Shown here: piece by piece, positions 1-9,710 of the stretch
Layout: every line of letters begins with the position of its first letter
How positions within the stretch are numbered: the stretch's first letter is position 1
Assembly: GCF_002994635.1 (NCBI RefSeq)
Contig: NZ_PVNL01000069.1
Coordinates: 62,001-126,000 of the forward strand
Length of the DNA: 64,000 nucleotides
From: Enhygromyxa salina
Lineage (GTDB): Bacteria > Myxococcota_A > Polyangia > Nannocystales > Nannocystaceae
Reading direction: 5' to 3'
The notes under the pieces: model-generated
What the model was told of the DNA's origin: nothing
The model's database searches: none
Seen by the model: only the letters and a program-made list of their open reading frames with translations
Made by a program: the position numbers and the translations under genes

Positions 1-115
1 ACGGAATCTCGTCCGCGAGCAAGTATGCGAGCGTCGGCGTTGTCGGCGGCGAACACCCAGCGGCGGTGCTGCGTGGTCCAAGCACCACTGGCGCGTGCCG
101 AACTTCCGCGCTCTG

Positions 116-2881
116 CTACTCGGGCTCGGCTTGCATCATCCCTGCCATTGCTTGCTCGCGCAGCTCGCCGAGCTCGACATCCTGGCCGCCTTCGACCACG
201 AACGGCTTGATCACGATCGGCATCGGCACGCCTGGCGCCTGCGCGATCAAGACCCGCGCCCCCGCGGCAGCGCGCGCCTCGAAGCTGCCGTCCGCTTTGG
301 TCACGATCACCGGGTCCGAGTCGTCCCGACTGATCTCCACCCGCCCGCCGTCGCCGGTGCCGATCAGGATCTCGGCGTTGGCGATCGGCGCGCCGTGTTC
401 ATCCACGATCGTCCCGGTGACCTTGGCGATGCGCGCGAGCGCGAGCTCGAGGTCTTCGGTCTCGCCCGGCTTGATCTCGACGCTGACGCTGGTCGCCCCG
501 TCCTCTGCGCTGGCCTCGACGGTGTAGCGTCCGGGCTCGAGCCGCTCGATCTCGAAGCTCCCATCGCGCACGCGCACGACTCGCTCGCTCGGGCCGATCA
601 CCCGCAGCATACAGGTGGCTGGCCGATCATCGCTGAGCACCTTGCCCGTGAGCGCGCCGAGTGGAGCCAGGTCCAGGCGAACGTTGGCGTCGGGGCGGAC
701 GCGCTCGAGCGTGGCCTTGCTGACGCCGCCGTCGAGCTCGGCGGTCAGCGTGTAGTCGCCGCGGCGCAGCTGGGTGAACTCGAACCGGCCGGCCTGATCG
801 CTGAGCACGGGCGGCAGGGTGCTGATCGTGCTGCCGTCGTTGCTCGCCACGATCATGCGCATCTCGGAGCGCTGCTCGGGTTCCCCATCTTCGTCTGGCT
901 GGGGCTGCTCGTTCGGGATGAACGCCGCGCTGACCCACGCGTCGGCGACCGGTTGGCCCTCGGCGTCGCGCACGGTCCCCGTAATTGTTCCGTCGCGCGG
1001 CTCGATGCGGAGCACGAGCTCCTTGGTCTGAGCGTCAGCGAGCTCGAGCTCGAGTCGGTCACCGGTCTGCATCGGCAGCAAGTCGCCGCGCGCGTCGACG
1101 ACCTCGATGGACCACGCACCCGCTGCGAGGCCGGCGATCTCGAACCGGCCCTCGGTGGACGTCGGTGAGCTCGCGGCGGTCAGCTCCCGGCCGTTGACGT
1201 TGACGCTCAGCGAGCTGGCCCCCTGGCGCTTGCGAGCTCGCACGCTGACGTCGCTGACCAGCTTGCCTGCGTAGTCCTCGACGTGGCCCGACAAGATCGC
1301 CCGCTGGGTCAGCGCGATGACGACGTCTCGTGCACCGTCGGGACCAACCTCGACCTCGACGCTGCCACCCCGGCCGTCGGGCGTGCGGGCGTCGAGGGTG
1401 TAGTGACCCGGCTCGACCGGGCCGAGCTCGAACGCGCCCGTGTCCGCGGCCGCGTGGGTCGAACCCGCAGCCGCGAGCATCATCATGCCGCCGCCCATCC
1501 GCATGTTCTCGGGCCGCAGCTCGATCGCAACCTCCGCGTGGGTCGCCGGCTCGACCCGGCCGCGGATGCTCAGGCCTCGCTCGAGCTCGAGCACGACCGA
1601 GTTCGCTCGCTCGCCGATGTCGATCATCGTCGGCGGGCCGTCGGGGGTGGTCCAGCCCTCGGCCGACGCGAGCGCGCGGTAGCTGCCGGGCAGCACCCCT
1701 TGGATCGTGAACTGGCCGCTCGCGTCGGTGAGCGCGGACAGGCCTGGGTTGAGCTGCGACATCAGCTCGACGCGCGCGCCCGCGATCGCCTGGCCGTCGC
1801 CGCTGGCGACCACGCGGCCGCTGAGATCCTGGGCCGCGGTCAGCATCAGCTCGATCCCCTCGACGCGCTCGGCGATGCCGACCGGGATCTGGATCGGCGA
1901 CTCGCTCGCCAGCGAGGTCGCGCGGCCGCTGAGCTCGATCAGCCCTGGCGGCAGCCCGCTGATGCGGAACCGACCGTTGGCGTCGGCGAACAGCTCGCCG
2001 CCGCGCTCGCGCACGCTGACCTGGCCGCCGTCCGGGAGCACGATCGCCCGCTGCTTGGCCCACTCGACCATGGCGCCCGGGACCGGCCTGCCGTCCGACT
2101 CGCGCAGGACCACGCCCTCGATCACGGCGGTCGGGACCAGGGCGAAGTCGTGGGTGAGCGCCTGCCTGGCCAGCTCGAGCACGACCGACTCGCTGCTGTA
2201 GTCGGGGTGACTGGCGCGCACGCGGTGACGACCGTCGGGCAGCTGCACGAGGTAGCGACCCTGCTCGTCGGTCACGGTGAAGTAGCTGTCTCGCTCGCGC
2301 ATGTGGAGGATCCCCGACTGCGGGGTGACCTGCACGAGCGCGCCCTCGATCACGCCACCGGTCTTGTCGGCGACGACGCCCGAGAGGCTGTTGCCGCCGG
2401 GCTCGAGCCGCAGATCCAGTCCGGTGTGCTCGGCGGCCGGGCGCAGCGTGAGCTCGGGGACCACGCCCGCGAGGAACCCTGGAGCCGTGGCTGACAGCGC
2501 GTAGCGGCCCGCGGGGATGTGGGTGAGCGACCAGCTGCCCTCGTCGTCGGTCCGCGTGGTGTGGGGCTCAGCCGAGCTGTCCTGGTCGGCGTCGAGCGAA
2601 ACGAGGGTCACGAGCGCGTCGGGGATCGCCTCGCCGTTGGTCGACCGGACTTGGCCGGCCGCGCTGGTCGAGGCTCGCTGGTCTGCGTCGATCTTGCTGG
2701 GCGTCGGCTCGACCCCTGAGCCTCGCTCGCCAGCGGTCGCCGACGGCTCGGGCGAACTAACGTTGGTGCCCGCGTCACGGCCGAACGCGAACCACAGCGC
2801 GCTGATCGCGAGCAGCGCGGCGCCGATGAACAGCCACAGCTTCGAAGATGGGGTGGGGGGAGGCGTCGTAGGGGTCGGCAT
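116..2881 (-). CDS. Membrane-anchored carboxypeptidase-regulatory-like (Cna B/CarboxypepD_reg) repeat protein
   Basis: The 921-residue product has one N-terminal membrane segment (about residues 14-33, LWLFIGAALLAISALWFAFG) followed by a long exported part. That part consists of repeated beta-sandwich modules of the carboxypeptidase regulatory-like type, each with the recurring pattern 'G.V.d..g.pi.gA.V.l', then 'td..G.f.i..l..G.Y.l.a.a.g'. At least seven such modules run end to end; no peptidase catalytic domain is visible. Proteins of this build are usually structural or adhesive envelope components, held in the inner membrane and reaching into the periplasm. The start ATG is preceded by a proline/threonine-rich stretch typical of an N-in anchor. 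It is transcribed in the same direction as the following GDG-linker lipoprotein gene (50 bp upstream), so the two may share a transcript. The function is inferred from fold only. Confidence 0.85.
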   Translation of the reverse strand: MPTPTTPPPTPSSKLWLFIGAALLAISALWFAFGRDAGTNVSSPEPSATAGERGSGVEPTPSKIDADQRASTSAAGQVRSTNGEAIPDALVTLVSLDADQDSSAEPHTTRTDDEGSWSLTHIPAGRYALSATAPGFLAGVVPELTLRPAAEHTGLDLRLEPGGNSLSGVVADKTGGVIEGALVQVTPQSGILHMRERDSYFTVTDEQGRYLVQLPDGRHRVRASHPDYSSESVVLELARQALTHDFALVPTAVIEGVVLRESDGRPVPGAMVEWAKQRAIVLPDGGQVSVRERGGELFADANGRFRISGLPPGLIELSGRATSLASESPIQIPVGIAERVEGIELMLTAAQDLSGRVVASGDGQAIAGARVELMSQLNPGLSALTDASGQFTIQGVLPGSYRALASAEGWTTPDGPPTMIDIGERANSVVLELERGLSIRGRVEPATHAEVAIELRPENMRMGGGMMMLAAAGSTHAAADTGAFELGPVEPGHYTLDARTPDGRGGSVEVEVGPDGARDVVIALTQRAILSGHVEDYAGKLVSDVSVRARKRQGASSLSVNVNGRELTAASSPTSTEGRFEIAGLAAGAWSIEVVDARGDLLPMQTGDRLELELADAQTKELVLRIEPRDGTITGTVRDAEGQPVADAWVSAAFIPNEQPQPDEDGEPEQRSEMRMIVASNDGSTISTLPPVLSDQAGRFEFTQLRRGDYTLTAELDGGVSKATLERVRPDANVRLDLAPLGALTGKVLSDDRPATCMLRVIGPSERVVRVRDGSFEIERLEPGRYTVEASAEDGATSVSVEIKPGETEDLELALARIAKVTGTIVDEHGAPIANAEILIGTGDGGRVEISRDDSDPVIVTKADGSFEARAAAGARVLIAQAPGVPMPIVIKPFVVEGGQDVELGELREQAMAGMMQAEPE

Positions 2882-2932
2882 CGCGGGCGCTGCGGACCCC
2901 TACGAGGTCGCGGCAAAAACGTGACGACTGAA

Positions 2933-3616
2933 CTACTGGCCGTAGACGCAGATCGGATCGATCCCGACGTTCTCCGACTGGCACTTCATACCCATCGGGC
3001 AGACCTGGTCGTTGTCGCAGCTGATGTAGCAGCGCTTCTGAAAGAAGTTGCCGTTCATGAAGATGCACTTGATGGTGTGCTCGGGGACGCTGGGGCAGTC
3101 GTTGACGTTGTTGCAGTCCTGCGAGCAGACCTGATAGCTGTCGAAGTTGTCGACGAAGCAGTACTCGTCGGGCAGGCACTGGGCGTCCTGTTTGTTGGGG
3201 CAGTTGCCGTAGTAGTCCCCGAGGTCGCCGTCCCCGTCGCCGTCTCCGGTGTCGCCGTCGCCGTCGCCGGTGTCGCCGTCGCCAGTATCGCCGTCGCCGT
3301 CGCCAGTATCGCCGTCGCCGTCGCCGTCACCAGTGTCACCGTCGCCATCGCCAGTGTCGCCGTCGCCATCGCCATCGCCGGGATCACCATCGCCGGGATC
3401 ACCATCGCCGGGATCACCGTCGCCGTCTCCGTCCGCGTCGCCATCGCCCGACATCGAGGCGCTCCCGGACTCCGCGTTGGTGCTCGACGAGTCGCTGTCG
3501 CTGCCGCTCGACGTTGCGTCAGTTCCGCCTCCGACTCCGCTTCCAGCTCCGTCGAAGCTGCAGGCGAGCGCGAGCGCGAGGCACGTGGCGAGACCCAGAG
3601 ACCCAAGGCGGTGCAT
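2933..3616 (-). CDS. Secreted lipoprotein with Gly-Asp repeat linker and Cys-rich C-terminal domain
   Basis: A 227-residue lipoprotein. Residues 1-19 form a signal peptide ending in a lipobox (LALAC), with Cys19 the expected lipidated residue. Residues about 25-55 are Ser/Thr-rich, about 55-130 form a low-complexity (GDGD/GDTGDGDG) acidic linker, and the last 90 residues form a compact domain with about ten Cys (for example CPNKQDAQCLPDEYC and CSQDCNNVNDCPSV) that should be disulphide-bonded outside the cytoplasm. No enzymatic motif is visible. The linker DNA is a GC-rich hexamer-like repeat (about 3225-3440). The same architecture recurs in at least five other lipoproteins of this window, which points to a common surface-display spacer rather than a catalytic role. 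Confidence 0.85.
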   Translation of the reverse strand: MHRLGSLGLATCLALALACSFDGAGSGVGGGTDATSSGSDSDSSSTNAESGSASMSGDGDADGDGDGDPGDGDPGDGDPGDGDGDGDTGDGDGDTGDGDGDGDTGDGDGDTGDGDTGDGDGDTGDGDGDGDLGDYYGNCPNKQDAQCLPDEYCFVDNFDSYQVCSQDCNNVNDCPSVPEHTIKCIFMNGNFFQKRCYISCDNDQVCPMGMKCQSENVGIDPICVYGQ

Positions 3617-3660
3617 GCGTGGAGCATGTCAGCTCGCCCGCGGACCCGGCAACCGCGGCG

Positions 3661-3723
3661 GGCTGCTTTCAGCTCGGGCGAGGCTGTTTTCAGCTCGGGT
3701 CAGGCTGTTTTCAGCGCGGGCGA
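3661..3723 (+). repeat. 21-bp tandem repeat, three units, plus a detached fourth
   Basis: Three consecutive 21-bp units (3661-3681, 3682-3702, 3703-3723) follow the consensus GGCTGYTTTCAGCKCGGG plus CGA or TCA. A partial fourth unit lies at about 3780-3800. The array sits in the 315-bp divergent space between the lipoprotein gene (minus) and the MATE gene (plus). A 17-bp match to the unit core (TCAGCTCGGGCGAGGCT) recurs on the minus strand at 9978-9994. The units could be protein-binding sites or a decaying minisatellite. Apart from this array and the hairpin next to it, nothing else is visible in 3617-3931. Confidence 0.8.
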
Positions 3724-3737
3724 GGCTCCTCGCCCGC
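3716..3737. repeat. 9-bp GC-rich inverted repeat (hairpin)
   Basis: GCGGGCGAG (3716-3724) and CTCGCCCGC (3729-3737) are perfect reverse complements around a 4-nt loop. No T-run follows on either strand, so it does not look like a standard terminator. It overlaps the end of the 21-bp repeat array upstream of the lipoprotein gene and may act as an operator or a messenger 5'-UTR structure. Confidence 0.5.
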
Positions 3738-3931
3738 TTGCAGGCGTCATTCGTAGTTTGGTTCACCGTGGGCAGCGGGGTGTTTCAGCTCGGGTCAGGC
3801 TTGGCCTACTTGCGGAACAATGGGTGCCGGGACGGGCGTGAGCATGCGCGTTCACGGCGGTGGCCAGTGCGACTGGAAATCTCGGTATCGCAGACTAGCC
3901 TCGCGCCTCGCCGCGAACGCGCGGATGTGCC

Positions 3932-5347
3932 ATGCAGTCGCAAACCCAGCACCCGGTCGCGGCCGGGTCGACGCTCGAGTTGGTCCGCAAGCTGCTGACG
4001 ATCGCCGGGCCCGTCGTGCTCACGCAGCTGGGCATGATGGGCTTTGGCCTGGTCGACACCCTGATGCTGGGTCGCGTGGGTGTCGCCGAGCTGGACGCAG
4101 CCGCGCTCGCCAACGTGTGGCTGTGGGGCATGTCGATCTTCGCGATGGGCGTGGTGTTTGGGCTCGACCCGATCATCGCCCAGGCCCACGGGCGCGGTGA
4201 CAGCGAGCGCACGGGGCTCGCGCTGCAGCAGGGCATGGTCGTCGCGGTGTTGCTCTCGATCCCGCTGATCGGCTCGGGGTGGCTGGCCGAGGAGGCGCTG
4301 ATCGGCCTGGGTCAGGACCCCGAACTCGCCCGCCTGGCCGAGGTCTACCTGCGCGTGCAAGTGTGGAGCCTGCTGCCGCTGCTGTGCTTTTACGTGCTCC
4401 GCCAGTACCTCCAGGGTCGTGAGCTCGTCGCCGCCGCGCTGTGGGTCACCCTGCTGGCCAACGTCCTCAACATCGCGGGCAACGAGCTACTGATCTTTGG
4501 CGCATCAGTGGGCGGGCTCGAGATTCCGGCCATGGGTCTCGAGGGGGCCGGGCTCGCCAGCGCGATCACCCGGACCTTCTTGGCGGTGGGCCTGGTCGCG
4601 TGGACGTGGGTCAAGGGCCTGCACCACGGCGCCTGGCAGCCGTGGAGCGCGCGGGCTCTGGATCCGCGCGGCCTGCTCGAGATCCTGCGCTACGGCGTGC
4701 CCGTTGGCTTGCAGTACACCCTCGAGGTCTGGGCGTTTCAGGCCTCGACGCTGCTCGCGGGCGAGCTCGGCCGCAACGCGCTCGCGGCCCACACGATCGT
4801 GCTCAACGTGGCGTCCCTGACCTTCATGGTCCCGCTGGGCATCTCGTTTGGGGTCAGCACGGTGATCGGTAATTTGCTCGGATCCGGTCGCCTGCAGGCC
4901 GCGCAGCGGACCGCCTGGATCGGGTTCGCGCTCGGGGGCGGGGCGATGTTGGTCTCGGCCGTGCTGCTGATCTCCCTGCGCGAGCTGCTGCCCGGGCTGT
5001 ACACGGACGAGCTCGCGGTCGTGACCCTCGCGGCGGGGATCCTGCCGATCGCCGCCGCCTTCCAGCTGTTCGACGGCGTGCAGGTGGTCGGCGGCGGGAT
5101 CATGCGCGGGATCGGTGACACGCTGCCCGCCGCCGTGTTCAACGCGGTCGCCTACTACGGCGTCGCGCTGCCGCTGGCGGGCTACTTCGTGCTGGTCCGT
5201 GGCGCCGGGCTGGCGGCGATCTGGTGGTCACTGGCCCTCGGTCTGGCGCTGGTCGCCGGGACCATGCTGGTCTGGGTCCGCCTGCGGGGCCCGGAGACGC
5301 GGACCTCGGCAACTGCAGATCGGCCCCCGATCGAGCTGGGCGCATGA
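3932..5347 (+). CDS. MATE family multidrug/Na+ (or H+) antiporter
   Basis: 471 residues with about twelve hydrophobic segments and the general layout of MatE transporters: two homologous halves, the first starting with the typical 'LLTIAGPVVLTQLGMMGFGLVDTLMLGRVG' region (about residues 20-50) and the second with 'ILRYGVPVGLQYTLEVWAF' (about 250-268). Family members export cationic drugs or metabolites in exchange for Na+ or H+ across the inner membrane. The length is normal for the family. The ATG at 3932 gives a short polar N-terminus before the first membrane helix. The next gene starts about 40 bp after the stop, so the two may be co-transcribed. The substrate cannot be told from sequence. 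Confidence 0.9.
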   Translation: MQSQTQHPVAAGSTLELVRKLLTIAGPVVLTQLGMMGFGLVDTLMLGRVGVAELDAAALANVWLWGMSIFAMGVVFGLDPIIAQAHGRGDSERTGLALQQGMVVAVLLSIPLIGSGWLAEEALIGLGQDPELARLAEVYLRVQVWSLLPLLCFYVLRQYLQGRELVAAALWVTLLANVLNIAGNELLIFGASVGGLEIPAMGLEGAGLASAITRTFLAVGLVAWTWVKGLHHGAWQPWSARALDPRGLLEILRYGVPVGLQYTLEVWAFQASTLLAGELGRNALAAHTIVLNVASLTFMVPLGISFGVSTVIGNLLGSGRLQAAQRTAWIGFALGGGAMLVSAVLLISLRELLPGLYTDELAVVTLAAGILPIAAAFQLFDGVQVVGGGIMRGIGDTLPAAVFNAVAYYGVALPLAGYFVLVRGAGLAAIWWSLALGLALVAGTMLVWVRLRGPETRTSATADRPPIELGA

Positions 5348-5384
5348 TATGAGAGTCACGCTCACGCCCGTGGACGCCTCGATC

Positions 5385-6194
5385 ATGCTCGCGCCTCGCT
5401 CATCCTTTCGCCGTGTCTGTTCTTCTTCGCTGCTGCTCGCTGGCATGCTTGGCGCGCTCGGGTGCAGCGACATCGGCACCCACGAGCTGGCGATCGAGGG
5501 CAACGAAGCGATCACGCAGAGCATCGACGCGAGCGCGACCGACGGCTGGACGATCACCTTCACCAGCTTCGTGGTCGTCGTCCACGATCCCGGGTTGATC
5601 GAGCGTACCGACAACGAGCCGACCTGGGTGCGCGAGAACGGGGTCACGGTCTGGGAGCTCGTCAGCGGTCTCGCCGAGGGCGAGGCGCTCAGCCGGCAGA
5701 TCCGCGCGACCAGCTACGACGGCGCCGACTTTCGGATCGCGCCCGCCAGCGCGAGTGGCTACGACGCCGTGATCGGCAACGCCACGACCGAGCAGGTCGA
5801 GGCCGCCGTCGACGGTGGGTGGTCGATCCACGTGATCGGCGAGGCCAGCGACGGCATGCAGTCGGTCGACTTCGACTGGACCTTTGACACGAACACCCGC
5901 TACCGCTGCAAATTCGAGGGCGACGAGGTCGTGGCGCTGGCCGCCGACGGGACCGAGACCTCGGTGATCGAGATCATGGGGGATGCGCTGTTTCGGACCG
6001 AGGCCGAGGCCGATGACGCGCCGCTGGTGTTTCAGCCGATCTTCGACGCCGACGCCAACGTGGACGGGCAGGTCACCAATGACGAGCTCGAGGCCGCGGG
6101 GTTGATGGATACGATGGTCGAGCTCACCCGCGAGCTCGGTGGCGTGCGCGGGGCAGGGGCCTGTCCTGGGTTCGAGGGCGGCGCGAACGACTGA
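5385..6194 (+). CDS. Lipoprotein with an EF-hand-like calcium loop
   Basis: From the ATG at 5385 the product is 269 residues. This start gives a compact signal peptide (RR in the n-region, hydrophobic SSLLLAGMLGALG, then Cys). An in-frame ATG at 5349 would lengthen the n-region by 12 residues and is less likely. No enzymatic family is recognised for the central part. Near the C-terminus the segment DANVDGQVTNDE matches a canonical 12-residue EF-hand loop (D1, N3, D5, G6, V8, E12), so calcium binding is plausible. The gene converges on the helical-repeat gene at 6196 with only one base between stops. Confidence 0.75.
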   Translation: MLAPRSSFRRVCSSSLLLAGMLGALGCSDIGTHELAIEGNEAITQSIDASATDGWTITFTSFVVVVHDPGLIERTDNEPTWVRENGVTVWELVSGLAEGEALSRQIRATSYDGADFRIAPASASGYDAVIGNATTEQVEAAVDGGWSIHVIGEASDGMQSVDFDWTFDTNTRYRCKFEGDEVVALAADGTETSVIEIMGDALFRTEAEADDAPLVFQPIFDADANVDGQVTNDELEAAGLMDTMVELTRELGGVRGAGACPGFEGGAND

Positions 6195-6195
6195 G

Positions 6196-8382
6196 TCATC
6201 CTGCGAGTGCTCGCTCCGCCTCGCGCATGCGGTTGTGGGCGGGCTCCAGCACACACGAAGGTGCGAGCGTGAGGGCGTCATCGAGGTGGCGGCGTGCCCG
6301 CTGTGGGGCCTGGGCGTGTTGGATGATCGCCAGGTTTGCCAGGGCTCGGGCTTGTTCGAATACGAGGTACGCGTCCCGGGCGAGCTCGAGCGCTTCGCGG
6401 GCGGCTTGCTCGCGGCGGGCGTTGGTGCTCGGGTGATCGGGGAGCTCGGGGAGCTCGGCGACCAAATGCAGCAGCTCGAGCTCGAGCTTTCGCAGGCTGG
6501 CGGCGCGCATCCGCGTGAGCGCTTGCTCGAGGTGGGCGAGGGCGGTCGGCGGATCGTCGAGGGCGAGGGCCACGTGGTGCCGCTCGATCAGCAAGCGCTT
6601 CCACGTTGCGCGTGGTTGATAGCGCGGATCGTCGCTGCTCAGGACTCGCTCGGCGGCGTCGAGCTGCTCGGTCGCGGCGTCGAGGCAGTTGGCTGCGCGA
6701 TGGGTGACTGCGAGCTCGATATGACACTCGGCCACGCGGGAGGGGCCTTCGTGCTCCGTCGCCCAATCGAGCGCCGTGCTCCCGAGGGCGAGTGAGCGAT
6801 CGAATAGCTGGTGGTTGCGCGTGAGCTCCACCTGTTGCAGGCGGGCCCACTGCGCGAGGTCAAACTGACGTTGATCGATCGCGTCGCGTATTGCGAGGTC
6901 GAGAGTGTCGAGGCATTCGAGGCGCAGCTCGGGTTCGCGCGCGGGCTCGAGCTCGAACGCGAGACGCAAGAGCGTGACACGAGCCCTTCGGAGCATCGCT
7001 CGCTCCCACGCTGGGCACGTGGTGATGCGGCGATCGAGCTGCTCGCGGAGCTCCCGATGCGTCTCCTGAGCAGCTTTCAGGTCGAGACAAGCTTGGGTCC
7101 GCACGAGCTGGCGCCCGAGCGCCACGGTCTGCTCGAAACTATGAAGTTGCTGAGCGATGGCATTGGAACCCAGCTGCTCGGCGTCGTCGAACAGGCCGAG
7201 TCCGTGAAACGCCGCGACAAGCCAGGACGCCACTGCGGCGCTGCCAGCGGCCCCCATGCGAGATTGAAGTGTCCAAGCCTCGTGCAGAAACGTCAGCGCG
7301 ACGTGGGTCTCGAGCTGCGCGTCTGCGATCTCGGCGCGCCGCATGGCGATGAACGAGGCATCGTATGCCCAGCGATCTCCGAGCGCCTCTGTGGCTTCCA
7401 TGCAGCGCTGGCGGGCTCGGGGAAGATCGCCAAGCAGCAGCCACATCGCCGCACCGTTCACGGCGAAAGAGCTTGCCCTGCCCGGCACCCTGACAAGTGT
7501 GGACAGTCGCCGGACAGCCTCGGACGCTCGGTCGGCGTCCCGAAACTTCCTGCGTTGTTTGAAGCAGAGGACCGAGAAATACGCTGCCTCGTACGCCATG
7601 AGCGAGTCGAGCGCCGTCCAATCAACGCGGCCTGCCAACGCCAGTATCTCGTCAAACCGTTCGAAGCTTGTTGCTGACCGCGCACGCACATTCAGCAGCC
7701 CAGCCTGGACGACCTCCGGTGAGTCTTCGCCGATCAACGAGGCGGCGCTGTCCAGCGCTGCCGCCGCTGCGTCCTTGTCCCCGAGCGCATGTAGATGACT
7801 GATGAGCGGCAACAACAGCTGCACGCGATGCGGGTCGTCTGGCTCGAGCGAGTCGAGGCGCCCCCGCAGCTGCTCGATACCCTTCGTGACAATCTCGCGT
7901 TCATCGATCTCGGGCGAACCGCGATCAACATCCTCCGCGCTCAGGAACAACCCAACCCGGCGCCGATACGACCACAGATCCGGCGCCTTGCGGCGAACCC
8001 GATCCAGATCCTCGAGGCTCCCCGTCCACAGCACCAGCGACATCGAGCCGCGTCGCAAGTGCTCGCGTCCAAGGTTCAGCGCCGCCAAGGTCCGATCGGG
8101 ATCGTCACAATCACCCAGCCCCGACAGCGACACCAGCGTCCGCGCGGCGCCTCGCGCCACCGAGGCCAACACGGGCGCCCAGGGGTCGCTGCACGCCCCC
8201 TCGATCGTGACATCGACGACCCGCCAACCCTCGAGCGCCGCGCGCAGCCCCGCCTCGACGGCCACACGCCGCCGCGCCGACACGCCGACCGCGATCATCA
8301 GCAACCCCCCCGCGTCCGCGCTCAGCTCCCGCACCCAGCGGTCGAGCTCACCTGCGAGCACGGGCGGCAGACCCTCGCTCAT
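6196..8382 (-). CDS. Helical-repeat (TPR-like) partner of a P-loop ATPase, copy A
   Basis: 728 residues. The first 180 or so look like a small alpha/beta domain (hydrophobic LLMIAVGVSARRR strand, then a SLVLWTGSLEDLDRVRRKAPDLW helix region) without an intact Walker A. The rest is a chain of TPR-like helix pairs (repeated A..A..L..A..LF D.A..L...A pattern) reaching the C-terminus. It overlaps the upstream ATPase stop by four bases (ATGA), which implies translational coupling and a joint complex. The same two-gene arrangement recurs at 36588-40612. The N-terminal 'hVLW....LD.h...A.Dhh' patch is shared with that second copy. A STAND-like sensor/effector role is inferred; no toxin domain is recognised. 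Confidence 0.8.
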   Translation of the reverse strand: MSEGLPPVLAGELDRWVRELSADAGGLLMIAVGVSARRRVAVEAGLRAALEGWRVVDVTIEGACSDPWAPVLASVARGAARTLVSLSGLGDCDDPDRTLAALNLGREHLRRGSMSLVLWTGSLEDLDRVRRKAPDLWSYRRRVGLFLSAEDVDRGSPEIDEREIVTKGIEQLRGRLDSLEPDDPHRVQLLLPLISHLHALGDKDAAAAALDSAASLIGEDSPEVVQAGLLNVRARSATSFERFDEILALAGRVDWTALDSLMAYEAAYFSVLCFKQRRKFRDADRASEAVRRLSTLVRVPGRASSFAVNGAAMWLLLGDLPRARQRCMEATEALGDRWAYDASFIAMRRAEIADAQLETHVALTFLHEAWTLQSRMGAAGSAAVASWLVAAFHGLGLFDDAEQLGSNAIAQQLHSFEQTVALGRQLVRTQACLDLKAAQETHRELREQLDRRITTCPAWERAMLRRARVTLLRLAFELEPAREPELRLECLDTLDLAIRDAIDQRQFDLAQWARLQQVELTRNHQLFDRSLALGSTALDWATEHEGPSRVAECHIELAVTHRAANCLDAATEQLDAAERVLSSDDPRYQPRATWKRLLIERHHVALALDDPPTALAHLEQALTRMRAASLRKLELELLHLVAELPELPDHPSTNARREQAAREALELARDAYLVFEQARALANLAIIQHAQAPQRARRHLDDALTLAPSCVLEPAHNRMREAERALAG

Positions 8383-9710
8383 GGCGAGCTCGATGCCGCT
8401 TCACCCGCGATCAATTCGTCAATGTGGGCGGCCAAGATCGGGTGCACATCGTACCACGGGCTGCCGTTCGTGTACTCGACGGCCAGCAGCGCTTGGACTA
8501 ACTCCCAGTCGTCAGGTCCGGCGAGGCGATGGTGCTTGCGAATCTGGATCAAGCCATTTCGCGTCGCCTCCGACTGCGTCGTGCGGGACAGGTGTCGCAG
8601 CAAGAAGCGAATCGCGGCCTGCACGTCGACGCCCCCGACTTGCGCTTGCCCGTATTCGTCGGCCAGCAAGAACGCCCGTTGCAAAATACGCACAAACTCG
8701 CGGGGGATCCCGGCGCAGTTGGCCACGGCCAGCGAGATCGCTTCGTCGCTCACCAATGAGCGCTGGACCCGATGCTCAATCAGCTCGGTGAAGAATGCGA
8801 TGGCCGATTGTAGCGGCTGACCGGGGGTCTCTTGTTGGATCGTCTCGACGTTCTCGAGCACCACCGGCTCCGTGGTCATCACCGCGTTGGCGCGCTTGTG
8901 ATAACTGAGCACGTACGGATAGGTGATCACCGCGCTACACCCGAGTCGCTGCAACACCTCCATGTGATCGAAGAAGATGTCCTTGGCAGCGTCGAGCGAG
9001 AGCTTGTCGAGGTCGTCGAACACGATCAGCACCGGACGCGCGGCGGCCTGGCGCAGCAGGGTCATCAAGTCCGAGGTCAGCGTTCGCAGCTCGACGACCC
9101 CAAACGCGTCGTCCTCGCGGATCCTCGCGCGCAGGCTCGCCTCCGAGCGCAGCTTGGCCGAGAACTTCATGAACACGGCGCCAAACTGCACGGTCGGCTC
9201 GTCACCTGGATTTGGCGGCACGACGTCGTAGGAGCTCCCGAGCAGCTCGATCCACTTGCGGAGGTTGGTCTCGATGAACTCGCCCCCGCGCTTGTTGTAT
9301 CCAGCTTGCGCGAGGTGCCGCGCAAGCGCCGCGGCGAGCGCGACGAGCAGCTGCCGCATGTCGGCGTTATGCAGGTCCAGCGGCTCGTCCGTGGCCACGA
9401 AGCGGAGCCGCTCGAAGTGATTGGCGACGTCCTGGTCCTGCCACAGCTGCTCGAGTTCGCTCGATTTCCCGCTGCCGACCTGCCCGGTGAACAGGATCTT
9501 CAGATCGCCCTTGGTGCTCAGTAGCCGGGTCCGGAGCCGCCACGCCAAGGTCTTTGCCGGCCCTCCAGGATGCCCGGTCCAGTCGCTCGGCCGCTCGACA
9601 TACAGCCCCGACGCGTCGTCTTCGTCCGACCACGGGCTGAAGCGTGGGTCGAGCAGGCCACTGTGGGCGGCCTCGTTGATCGACTGCGCAGGCGGCATCG
9701 CGGCGATCAT
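8379..9710 (-). CDS. STAND-like P-loop ATPase, copy A
   Basis: 443 residues from the ATG at 9710, preceded by a G-rich tract (GGTGGGGGGC) that could serve as the ribosome site. Upstream in-frame ATGs at 9788 and 9821 would add an Arg-rich, poorly conserved-looking extension. Walker A GQVGSGKS lies at residues 76-83 and Walker B VLIVFDDLD at about 227-235, as in AAA/STAND NTPases. A helical region follows, then a winged-helix-like C-terminus with the patch NGSPWYDVHPIL. The second copy at 39167-40612 has the matching NETTWYYPHPLL. It is coupled by a 4-bp overlap to the TPR-like gene downstream and divergent from the retron operon. It likely senses a ligand and oligomerises through ATP; the ligand is unknown. 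Confidence 0.85.
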   Translation of the reverse strand: MIAAMPPAQSINEAAHSGLLDPRFSPWSDEDDASGLYVERPSDWTGHPGGPAKTLAWRLRTRLLSTKGDLKILFTGQVGSGKSSELEQLWQDQDVANHFERLRFVATDEPLDLHNADMRQLLVALAAALARHLAQAGYNKRGGEFIETNLRKWIELLGSSYDVVPPNPGDEPTVQFGAVFMKFSAKLRSEASLRARIREDDAFGVVELRTLTSDLMTLLRQAAARPVLIVFDDLDKLSLDAAKDIFFDHMEVLQRLGCSAVITYPYVLSYHKRANAVMTTEPVVLENVETIQQETPGQPLQSAIAFFTELIEHRVQRSLVSDEAISLAVANCAGIPREFVRILQRAFLLADEYGQAQVGGVDVQAAIRFLLRHLSRTTQSEATRNGLIQIRKHHRLAGPDDWELVQALLAVEYTNGSPWYDVHPILAAHIDELIAGEAASSSP